Both the position numbers and the translations under genes were made by a program. Positions 34,726 through 42,700 of a stretch of DNA of 64,000 nt are shown one piece after another (position 1 is the first letter of the stretch; every line of letters begins with the position of its first letter). The notes beneath the pieces are model-generated. The model was not told where the DNA came from. It did no database searches and saw nothing but the letters and a program-made list of their open reading frames with translations. The DNA lies in contig NZ_BMNG01000002.1 of NCBI RefSeq assembly GCF_014646335.1, forward strand, positions 558,001 through 622,000. Reading direction: 5' to 3'. This stretch comes from Streptomyces lasiicapitis (GTDB lineage Bacteria; Actinomycetota; Actinomycetes; Streptomycetales; Streptomycetaceae).

Positions 34726-35475
34726 TCAGTGGGGCGCCGAAGGGCACGTGAAGCACACCTCGTCGTCGTGGACCGAGAACACCCGGCCCGCGACGCGGTG
34801 TGCGGTCGACCGGGACCGGGTGGAGAACACCGCGGTCCCGGTCGACGCCGTATAGCGGCCAAGGACCCGGCAGATGATCTTCTCGGACGCGCTGTCCACG
34901 TCGTCCAGCGGCTGACACAGCAGCAGCAGCTTCGGTACGTGCAGCAGCGCGCAGCCGAGGGCCACGCGCGAGCGCTGGCCGGGGGAGAGGCCGGACACGG
35001 CGGCGTGCTCGACCGCGCGCAGGCCGAGCACGTCCGTTAAGTCCGCGGTGCGCTGCGACGCCGTCTCCGCGGACAGGCCCTTGTGTCTCCCCGCCGTCAT
35101 CAGGGCGTCACGGACCGGGACTTCGGGCAGCGGCATGCCCACCGACACCACGCCGACGAGCCGCTGCACTGCCGCGCGGTCGGCGCGCACGTCCACGCCG
35201 TACACCGACACGGAACGCCCCGGTCTGTCGCCGCGCAGCAGCCGGGCCAGGAACAAGTCGGCCGCGTCGTCGTCGGAGAACGCCGCCACGCACGCGTGGG
35301 GCTCGATCCGCAGGGGGCGGGCCCCGCTCGCCGCACGGGCGCCGAGGGCGCCGGACGCCTCGTCCGCCGTGCGCCGCACCTCCAGGGCCAAGGGCTCCGG
35401 CGGAGATCCGCCCGGTGTGGCACCCGGCCGGTGGTCATGCACCGCGAACCTCCGGCCGTCCGACCCTGAATGCAT
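34726..35475 (-). CDS. ABC-ATPase-like protein lacking catalytic residues
   Basis: A 249-residue protein aligning end to end with DrrA-type ABC ATPases but stripped of catalytic motifs. Where Walker A (GPNGAGKT) should be, residues 67-74 read SDDDAADL. The Q-loop glutamine is lost (GVVSVG). Walker B ends LLLLCQP (residues 183-189) instead of LLLLDEP. The switch histidine is replaced (STRS, Arg220). The signature motif SGLSPGQRSR (161-170) survives. ATP hydrolysis is thus very unlikely. The frame is intact, starts at ATG 35475 after GGAAGGGAAG, and has normal codon use, so it is not simply a pseudogene. Codon 146 (35040-35038) is TTA. It is divergent from the monooxygenase gene. A regulatory, scaffold or immunity role is possible but unproven. 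Confidence 0.8.
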   Translation of the reverse strand: MHSGSDGRRFAVHDHRPGATPGGSPPEPLALEVRRTADEASGALGARAASGARPLRIEPHACVAAFSDDDAADLFLARLLRGDRPGRSVSVYGVDVRADRAAVQRLVGVVSVGMPLPEVPVRDALMTAGRHKGLSAETASQRTADLTDVLGLRAVEHAAVSGLSPGQRSRVALGCALLHVPKLLLLCQPLDDVDSASEKIICRVLGRYTASTGTAVFSTRSRSTAHRVAGRVFSVHDDEVCFTCPSAPH

Positions 35476-35935
35476 GGAGTCTTCCCTTCCTGGCGAATGG
35501 TGCTGGGTGCGGGCACGCGGGGACTGTGGGGGAGCGCGGTGCGGACACCCTAGATCATTTCAGGGCTTCCGCTGACTTTCGTACAGTCTTCAGGATCGAG
35601 ACCTGGCTACTAAAGTACTCATTGCGTGTCGCCTGAATTTTTCGGCCCGTCCCTCCCGCGTCGCCCGCACGGGCCGGGCGCCGCCCCCTGCGCAACGTAG
35701 GAGGCGTAAGGGGATGTTGAGGGGTTTCTGAGCACCCCCGAGCAGTCGCCATAATCAAGGGCACCGTCAGACGTGCCGTCGATTCGAGGGCGATTCGCGG
35801 GTCCGACCGGCCCCCACGGGGCGAGGCCCGGCCGTGCCGATCGCGGACCCTTCTCCTGCTGCCGCAGCCCGGTTCACCGCGGCCGTCTGCAACGTAACCC
35901 CGGGCCGGCCTCCACCACGGTCAGAGGAGTATCCG
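35476..35935. other. Divergent control region, ABC-like gene / monooxygenase
   Basis: 460 bp without a gene between two divergent starts. It contains a small dyad TACT-AA-AGTA (35609-35618), two AGGGG direct repeats (35709 and 35720), and a -10-like CATAAT (35750-35755). Little else is evident. Frames extending the monooxygenase upstream to GTG 35834 lack family similarity. Confidence 0.6.
35709..35724 (+). promoter_or_regulatory. AGGGG direct repeat, 11-bp spacing (monooxygenase promoter)
   Basis: AGGGG at 35709 and again at 35720 (AAGGGGATGTTGAGGGG) are one helical turn apart, 25 bp before a -10-like CATAAT. The same arrangement occurs before both PKS genes, which suggests a shared activator site. 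Confidence 0.5.
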
Positions 35936-37615
35936 TTGGTTGCCCTCAACGGCAGTTCGCGTCTCGGAACAACAGATTCCATCACCATGCTCGGCCCGGA
36001 CTTTCCCTTCGCGTACGACGAATGGCTGTCGAGTCCGCACGGCCTCGGCGAAATCCCGGAAGGCGAGTTCGGGACACCCGTCGCGGTGATCGGTGCGGGC
36101 ATATCGGGCCTCGTCACCGCCTACGAACTCATGCGCCTCGGGCTGCGCCCCGTGGTCTACGAGGCCGGGCAGGTGGGCGGCCGGATGCGCTCGGCGGGCT
36201 TCGACGGCGGCCCGGACGCAGTGGCCGAGCTCGGCGCCATGCGCTTCCCCGCGTCGGCGACCGCGCTGCGGCACTACCTGGATCTGGTCGGCCTCGAGAC
36301 GCGGCCCTTCCCCAACCCGCTGACCGCCGCGAGCGGCAGCACCGTCGTCGCCCTCAACGGCACCCGGCACTACGCCCGGCGCGCCACCGAACTCCCGGAC
36401 ATCTACCAGGAAGTCGGCATGGCCTGGGACAAGACCCTCCAGGAGCACGCCGAGCTGTTCGCCATGGACGACGCGATCCGCCGCCGCGACACCGCCGCCA
36501 TCAAAGCCATCTGGAACCCGCTGGTGCGCGCCCTGGACGACGAGTCCTTCTACGGCTTCCTCTCCCGCTCGCCGTCCTTCCAGTCCTTCAAGTACCGCGA
36601 GATATTCGGGCAGGTCGGCTTCGGCGCCGGCGGCTGGGACACCGACTTCCCCAACTCCATGCTGGAGATCCTGCGCGTCGTCTACACCGGCGCCGAGGAC
36701 GACCACCGGCTCGTCGTCGGCGGCTCCCAGCAGCTTCCCCAGCGCCTGTGGTCCCGCGCGCCCGACGACCTCGTGCACTGGCCCGCGGGCACCTCCCTGG
36801 AGACCCTGCACCGCGGCGGCCCCCGCGGCGGCGTCGCCCGCGTCGAGCGCACCGCCCGCGGCATCACCGTCCACGACAGGAGCGGCACGGCCCGCACCTT
36901 CCCGACGGCCGTGTTCACCCCGCACAAGCGGACGCTGGTCACCAACGTCCGCTGCGACCAGGCGCTGCTGCCCACGCCCGTGTGGACCGCGGTGGAACGC
37001 AGCCATTACATGGGCTCGTCCAAGCTGTTCGTCCTCGTCGACCGCCCCTTCTGGCGCGAACGCGACCCGCTCACCGGCCGCGACGTGATGAGTACGACCC
37101 TCACCGACCGCATGCCCCGCGGCGTCTACCTCTTCGACGAGGGCCCCGACCGCCCCGGCGTCATGTGCCTGTCGTACACCTGGAACGACGACTCCCTGAA
37201 GATGGCCCCGCTGACCCCCGAGGAGCGCCTGGACGGCGTCCTCGACGCGCTCGCCGGCATCTACCCCGGCGTCGACATCCGCTCCCGCGTCATCGCCCCT
37301 CCGCGCACGGTCACCTGGGAGACCGACCCGCACTTCCAGGGCGCCTTCAAGGCGAACCTGCCGGGCCACTACCGCTACCAGCGGCGGCTGTTCACCCACT
37401 TCATGCAGGAGGACCTGGCGCGCACCCAGCGCGGCTTCTTCCTCGCCGGTGACGACGTCTCCTGGACGGCGGGCTTCGCCGAGGGCGCCGTGACGACCGG
37501 CCTCAACGCCCTCTGGGGCGTCCAGCGCCATCTCGGGGGCGCCACCATGCCGTTGAACCCAGGGCCCGGCGACCTGTTCGCGGACCTCGCGCCCGTGGAC
37601 CTGCCCGAGGACTGA
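35936..37615 (+). CDS. FAD-dependent L-amino-acid 2-monooxygenase (Lys/Arg/Trp type)
   Basis: A 559-residue flavoprotein, the length of lysine and tryptophan 2-monooxygenases. It has the FAD motif VAVIGAGISGLVTAYE (GAGISG at residues 53-58), VYEAGQVGGRMRS, ELGAMRFP, the family block VFGQVGFG/AGGWDTDFPNSMLEI, and a C-terminal GDDVSWTAGFAEGAV that contacts flavin. These enzymes decarboxylate and oxygenate an L-amino acid to an amide; with arginine the product is 4-guanidinobutanamide, with lysine 5-aminopentanamide. In guanidino- and amino-polyol PKS clusters this is the first step of starter synthesis. TTG 35936 is chosen because AGAGGAG lies 6 bp upstream; GTG 35834 is less likely. It is followed by a strong terminator. 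Confidence 0.88.
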   Translation: MVALNGSSRLGTTDSITMLGPDFPFAYDEWLSSPHGLGEIPEGEFGTPVAVIGAGISGLVTAYELMRLGLRPVVYEAGQVGGRMRSAGFDGGPDAVAELGAMRFPASATALRHYLDLVGLETRPFPNPLTAASGSTVVALNGTRHYARRATELPDIYQEVGMAWDKTLQEHAELFAMDDAIRRRDTAAIKAIWNPLVRALDDESFYGFLSRSPSFQSFKYREIFGQVGFGAGGWDTDFPNSMLEILRVVYTGAEDDHRLVVGGSQQLPQRLWSRAPDDLVHWPAGTSLETLHRGGPRGGVARVERTARGITVHDRSGTARTFPTAVFTPHKRTLVTNVRCDQALLPTPVWTAVERSHYMGSSKLFVLVDRPFWRERDPLTGRDVMSTTLTDRMPRGVYLFDEGPDRPGVMCLSYTWNDDSLKMAPLTPEERLDGVLDALAGIYPGVDIRSRVIAPPRTVTWETDPHFQGAFKANLPGHYRYQRRLFTHFMQEDLARTQRGFFLAGDDVSWTAGFAEGAVTTGLNALWGVQRHLGGATMPLNPGPGDLFADLAPVDLPED

Positions 37616-37646
37616 GCGCACGAGGAACGAGCAGACGAGCAACGGA

Positions 37647-37682
37647 AAGGGCCCCGGAGCGACTCACCGCTCCGGGGCCCTT
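37647..37682. terminator. Strong bidirectional terminator
   Basis: A perfect 15-bp stem (AAGGGCCCCGGAGCG with CGCTCCGGGGCCCTT) has a 6-nt loop and lies between the convergent monooxygenase and ABC permease genes. A and T at the stem ends give short U-tracts in both directions. Confidence 0.92.
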
Positions 37683-37738
37683 CCAGTGCGTACGTTGTCT
37701 CCGCGCCCACTGTGTACGCCGTGTACGCCGTGTACGTC

Positions 37739-38563
37739 TCACGCCTGCGCGCGCCGCAGGAACCCGCGTATCCCCACCGTCGCGAACAGACAGATGGAGC
37801 CGACGAGCACGATCAGCGTGATCGGCAGCGGCATGTGCTCGACGTTCGGGGACGTCACGGCCCGCATGCCCTCACTGGCGTACGACAGCGGATTGGCGCC
37901 GCAGATCACCTGGAACCAGCGCACCTCGTCAAGCGCGACCAGCGGGAACTGCGTGGAGCCCGTGAACAGCAGCGGCATCAGGACGAGGGTGAACATCACG
38001 TCCACCTTGTCGCTGCTCACCGACGTGCCCAGGCACAGACCGATCGACGCCCCGGCGAGCGCGCCGAGCCCGGCGATGCCGAGAGCGGGTACGGTCTTGC
38101 TGATCGGCCACGAAAGGTCCAGGAGGATCATGCCGACCGGCGTCATCATCAGCGACGCCACGAATCCGTACAGCGCGCCGAAGAGGATCTTCTCCACGGC
38201 CACCAGGCGCAGCGAGATGGGTGAGAGCAGCCGGTCCTCGATCTCCCGCGTGTACGAGAAATCGACGACGAGCGGCAGCGCCGTGTTCTGCATGCCGCCG
38301 AGGAATCCGTTCAGGGCGAGCACACCGGGCAGCAGGACCGCGCTGTAGTCGCCGTCCACATATCCCGCGTCGCTGAGCAGCACGCCGAACACGAACAGCG
38401 TGAAGAACGGCTGGATGATGGCCTGCCCGATGAACGTCGGGAACTGCCGCAGGGCGACGAAGACATCGCGCCACAGGATGGCGCCGAAGGTGTGCAGCTG
38501 GCTCTTGGCCGGCGCGGCAGTGACCTCCGCGGCGGGTGCTTCGGTCGCGGTCGTCGCAGTCAT
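37739..38563 (-). CDS. ABC-2 type permease (DrrB-like)
   Basis: A 274-residue membrane protein with six hydrophobic segments of the ABC2_membrane/DrrB type (FIGQAIIQPFFTLFVFGVLL; RDVFVALRQFPTF before helix 1; QFPLVALDEVRWFQVICGANPLSYASEGMRA near the C-terminus). It forms the membrane part of a two-component exporter with the ATPase encoded just upstream, whose stop overlaps its ATG by 4 bp. The likely cargo is the polyketide of this cluster, giving export and self-resistance. Transcription ends at the hairpin centred on 37665. Confidence 0.92.
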   Translation of the reverse strand: MTATTATEAPAAEVTAAPAKSQLHTFGAILWRDVFVALRQFPTFIGQAIIQPFFTLFVFGVLLSDAGYVDGDYSAVLLPGVLALNGFLGGMQNTALPLVVDFSYTREIEDRLLSPISLRLVAVEKILFGALYGFVASLMMTPVGMILLDLSWPISKTVPALGIAGLGALAGASIGLCLGTSVSSDKVDVMFTLVLMPLLFTGSTQFPLVALDEVRWFQVICGANPLSYASEGMRAVTSPNVEHMPLPITLIVLVGSICLFATVGIRGFLRRAQA

Positions 38564-39540
38564 CGCAGGTTCTTTCCGGTGAGGTGGAGAAAGACGTCTT
38601 CCAGGGACACCTTTCCGACGCCGACATCCGTCACCCGGTGGTCCGCGGCCGTCAGCGCCGCGAGCGCGGGCTGCAGCGCCGCCACCGGTTCGGTGTCCGT
38701 GTAGATGCGGAACCGGAAGCCGTCCACGGGCGGTGTGCCCGGCGCCCCTTCGTCTTCGTCGACCTGGCGCACCCCGGGAAGGTCCGCGAGCAGCTTCGCC
38801 ACCGGCGCGGGACCCTGCGCCGACTCCACGGTCAGCGCGAGCGTCGAGTGCGCGGGCAGCAGTTTGCCCAGGCCCTCGGGGGTGTCCAGGGCCAGCAGGG
38901 TGCCCCGGTCGACGATGCCGACGCGGTCGCAGAGCTTGGCGGCCTCGTCCATGTCGTGAGTGGTGACGACCACCGTCACACCCCGCCCGGCGAGTTCGAC
39001 GACCCGCTCGTGCACGAAAAGCCGCGCCTGCGGGTCGAGTCCGGTCGCGGGCTCGTCGAGGAACAGCACGCTCGGACGGTGCATCAGCGCCCGCGCGATC
39101 ATCACACGCTGCACCTGCCCGCCGGACATGTCGTCGACCTTCGACTTGCGGTAGTCGGCCAGGCCCATCTGCTCCAGGAGCTCATCGGCCCGCGCGCGCC
39201 GCTCGGCCCGCGGCATGCCGTGGTACGTGGCGTGGAACAGCAGGTTCTGACGCACCGAGAGCGAGCGGTCGAGGTTGTTGCGCTGCGGCACCACCGCGAG
39301 CACCCGCTTCGCCTGTCTCGGCCGCGCGACCACGTCCACGCCGTCGATGACGACTTCGCCCGAGGTCGGCCGCACCCGGGTGGTCATCATGCCCACCGTC
39401 GTGCTTTTCCCCGCGCCATTGGGGCCGAGCAGGCCGAACACCTCGCCCCTGTACACATCGAAGCTCAGGCCGTCGACAACGCGGCGTGCGTCGGACGCGT
39501 ACTGTTTCACCAGATTCTCAACCCGGACGGCATTTTCCAC
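38560..39540 (-). CDS. ABC transporter ATPase (DrrA-like)
   Basis: A 326-residue ATPase with all motifs intact: Walker A GPNGAGKST, Q-loop VVPQRNN, signature MSGGQVQR, Walker B VLFLDEPATGLD and switch THD. The C-terminal ~90 residues form the DrrA-type extension. It energises the adjacent permease. GTG 39540 is preceded by AGGG. The gene is divergent from the first PKS gene and shares a 249-bp control region with it, so export and synthesis are probably switched on together. It contrasts with the ABC-ATPase-like protein at 34726, which has the same fold but no catalytic residues. Confidence 0.93.
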   Translation of the reverse strand: MENAVRVENLVKQYASDARRVVDGLSFDVYRGEVFGLLGPNGAGKSTTVGMMTTRVRPTSGEVVIDGVDVVARPRQAKRVLAVVPQRNNLDRSLSVRQNLLFHATYHGMPRAERRARADELLEQMGLADYRKSKVDDMSGGQVQRVMIARALMHRPSVLFLDEPATGLDPQARLFVHERVVELAGRGVTVVVTTHDMDEAAKLCDRVGIVDRGTLLALDTPEGLGKLLPAHSTLALTVESAQGPAPVAKLLADLPGVRQVDEDEGAPGTPPVDGFRFRIYTDTEPVAALQPALAALTAADHRVTDVGVGKVSLEDVFLHLTGKNLR

Positions 39541-39606
39541 GTGCCCGACCCTAGAGCCGGGCGACTTTCCCGAACACCCCTGTATCCGCCCGCCGCACCG
39601 CCCCCA

Positions 39607-39630
39607 TAGGGGCTGGTTAGGGGTAGGGGG
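39607..39630 (+). promoter_or_regulatory. TAGGGG direct repeats, 11-bp spacing (first PKS promoter)
   Basis: TAGGGG occurs at 39607, 39618 and 39624. The first two are exactly 11 bp apart, one helical turn. The last copy ends about 14 bp before a -10-like TTAGCC (39645). The region lies between the divergent exporter ATPase and the first PKS gene. Confidence 0.55.
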
Positions 39631-39789
39631 ACGGAGAACGCACTGTTAGCCTGCCACGGTATTGTGGGCAAATTTATCTGAAGTGCGGCCAGGAATTCTG
39701 CGGCGTTCTGAAGCGCGCTCTGTGAATTTACCCGAGTACAGTCAGAGAATTTCTGAAAGCCATCTCGGCCGGTGCTACGGAGTGGAACA

Positions 39790-42700
39790 ATGAGCGACTT
39801 CGAGGAATTCGCGGACAATTCTCACCCGGAGGTCCGGCCGCATCCGGAGAGCCTGCGCGACACCCTCGAAGGCCGTCCGCGCGCGGAACAGGAACGGCGG
39901 CTTCGCGCCATGGTGGCTGGGGAAGTCGCCGCCGTCCTCGGCGGCGCCGACGGCGAACGTCCGTCCGGCGATCTGTCGCGCCCCTTCCTCGATCTGGGAC
40001 TCGACTCCCTGACCGCCGTGGAGCTGCACCGCCGCCTCCAGCGCGCCACCGGCCTCAAGCTGCCCGTCACCACCGTCTTCGACCACCCCAGCGCCGACGC
40101 CCTCGCCCGCCATCTGCGCGCCGAACTCTTCGACACCGCCGACACCGCGTACGTTCCCGCCGCGGCCCGCCGCGCCGACGACGAGCCCATCGCCATCGTC
40201 GCCATGAGCTGCCGGCTGCCCGGCGGCGTGGAAACCCCCGAAGAGCTCTGGCAGTTGGTCGCCGACGGCGTCGACGCCATCTCCGACTTCCCGGCCGACC
40301 GCGGCTGGGACCTCTCCGCCCTGTACGACACCGACCCCGACCGGCCCGGCACCAGCTATGTCCGCGAGGGCGGATTCCTGCACGACGCGGGCGAGTTCGA
40401 CGCCGACTTCTTCGGCCTCTCGCCCCGCGAGGCCCTCGCCACGGACCCGCAGCAGCGCCTCCTCCTCGAGGCCTCCTGGGAAGCCCTGGAGCGCGCGGGC
40501 ATCGACCCCGCCACGCTGCGCGACTCCGGCACCGGTGTCTTCGTCGGCGCCGAGACCCAGGAGTACGGCCCCCGCCTCAGCGACGCGGGCGACGGCCTGG
40601 AGGGCTACCTCGTCACCGGCACCGCCGCCAGCGTCGCCTCCGGCCGCATCGCCTACACCCTCGGCCTGCAGGGCCCGACCATGACGGTCGACACGGCCTG
40701 CTCCTCTTCCCTCGTCGCCCTGCACCTGGCCGTGCAGGCGCTGCGGCAGGGCGAGTGCGCCCTCGCCCTCGCGGGCGGCGTCGTGGTCATGGCCTCGCCC
40801 GGCTCCTTCCTCGCCTTCAGCCGCCAGCGCGGCCTCGCCGCCGACGGCCGCTGCAAGCCCTTCGCGCAGGCCGCGGACGGCACGGCGTGGGGCGAGGGCG
40901 TCGGCATGCTGGTGCTTGAGCGGCTGTCCGACGCGCGCCGCAACGGTCACCGGGTCCTCGCCGTCGTACGCGGCTCCGCCGTCAACCAGGACGGCGCCAG
41001 CAATGGGCTGACCGCCCCGAACGGTCCCTCCCAGCAGCGCGTCATCCGTGCCGCCCTCGCCGACGCGGGCCTCACGCCCGCCGACGTCGACGCCGTCGAG
41101 GCGCACGGCACCGGCACCACCCTCGGCGACCCCATCGAGGCGCAGGCCCTCATCTCCACGTACGGCAAGGACCGGCCCGAGGGCCAGGAGCCTTTGTGGC
41201 TCGGCTCGTTGAAGTCCAACGTCGGCCACACGCAGGCCGCCGCGGGTGTCGTCGGCGTCATCAAAATGGTCCAGGCGATCGACCAAGGACTGCTGCCGAA
41301 GACCCTGCACGTCGACGAGCCCAGCTCGCACGTGGACTGGTCCGAGGGGGCCGTCGAGCTGCTCACCGAGGCGCGGGCCTGGCCCGAGCGGGCCGACGGC
41401 GCGCCGCGGCGCGCGGGTGTCTCGTCGTTCGGGATGAGTGGTACGAACGCGCATGTCGTCGTCGAGCAGCCGCCTGCCGAGGAGGCGGTGGGCGACGCTG
41501 CCTTCTCGGAGGGTGAGTCCTCCGGAGGTGCCGCGTCGGCGGTTGTGGCGGGGCTCGTCCCCGTGGCCCTGTCGGCGAAGACTCCGGAGGCGCTGCGGGC
41601 GCAGGCCGGGCGGCTCCGTGAACACCTGCTCGCCCACGGCGAGTTGGGCGTGGGGGATGTGGCCTGGTCGCTGGCGGTGGCGCGGTCGCGGTTCGAGCAC
41701 CGGGGTGTCGTCGTCGGACGGGACCGGGACGAACTCCTTGCCGGGCTTGAGGCCTTGGCGGCGGACGACGCCACGTCGGGACAGGTGGTGTCTTCCGGTG
41801 GGGCGGCGGTCGCTCAGGTGGTGTCCGGGCGGGCGCAGGGCGGTACCACCTCCGGTGGTGTCCGTCCCGTGTTCGTGTTCCCGGGGCAGGGGTCGCAGTG
41901 GGCGGGCATGGCGCGTGAACTCCTCGACTCCAGCCCGGTGTTCGCCGAGCGGATGGGGGAGTGCGCGGACGCGCTCGGCCCGTTCGTGGACTGGGACCTG
42001 TTCGACGAGCTGAGCGGCGAACGGTTCGACCGCGTGGACGTCGTCCAGCCCGTGCTGTTCGCCGTGATGGTGTCGCTGGCCGCCGTGTGGCGTGCGGCCG
42101 GAGTCGAACCCGCCGCCGTGGTCGGCCACAGCCAGGGCGAGATCGCCGCCGCGTGTGTCGCGGGCGCGCTGTCCCTGGAGGATGCCGCCTGGGTGGTGGC
42201 GCTGCGCAGCCAGGCCATCCTCGAACTCTCCGGCCGCGGCGGCATGGTCTCCGTACCCCTGCCCGAAGAGCAGGCGCGCACCATCCTGGCCCAGTGGGGC
42301 GACGACCTCTCCGTGGCCGCCGTCAACGGCCCCGCGCACGTCGTCGTCTCCGGCTCCTCGCAGGCCCTGGAGGAACTCGTCGCGCAGTGCGTGGCCCGCG
42401 ACATCCGCGCCCGCACCATCCCCGTCGACTACGCCTCGCACTCCGCGCACGTCGAAGCCATCGAGGAGCACCTCGCGCGGGTCCTCGCCCCCGTCGCGCC
42501 CCGCTCGCCCGACGTACCGCTGTACTCCACCCTCACCGGCGACTGGCTGACCGACGACACCCTCATGGACGCGGACTACTGGTACCGCAACCTGCGCCGG
42601 ACCGTCCTCTTCGAGCACGCCACCCGCGGTCTCCTGGCCGAGGGCCACGACCTGTTCATCGAGATGAGCCCGCATCCGGTCCTGACCGTCCCGGTCCAGG

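Noticed and set aside
35834..35935. Upstream GTG start for the monooxygenase
   Set aside because: The extra 34 residues do not resemble the family, and TTG 35936 has a clear AGAGGAG at correct spacing and gives the usual ~560-residue length.
37712..37736. Repeated GTGTACGCC-like units next to the DrrB stop
   Set aside because: Three short imperfect copies of about 9 bp behind a terminator; no dyad or gene relation, so not listed as a feature.
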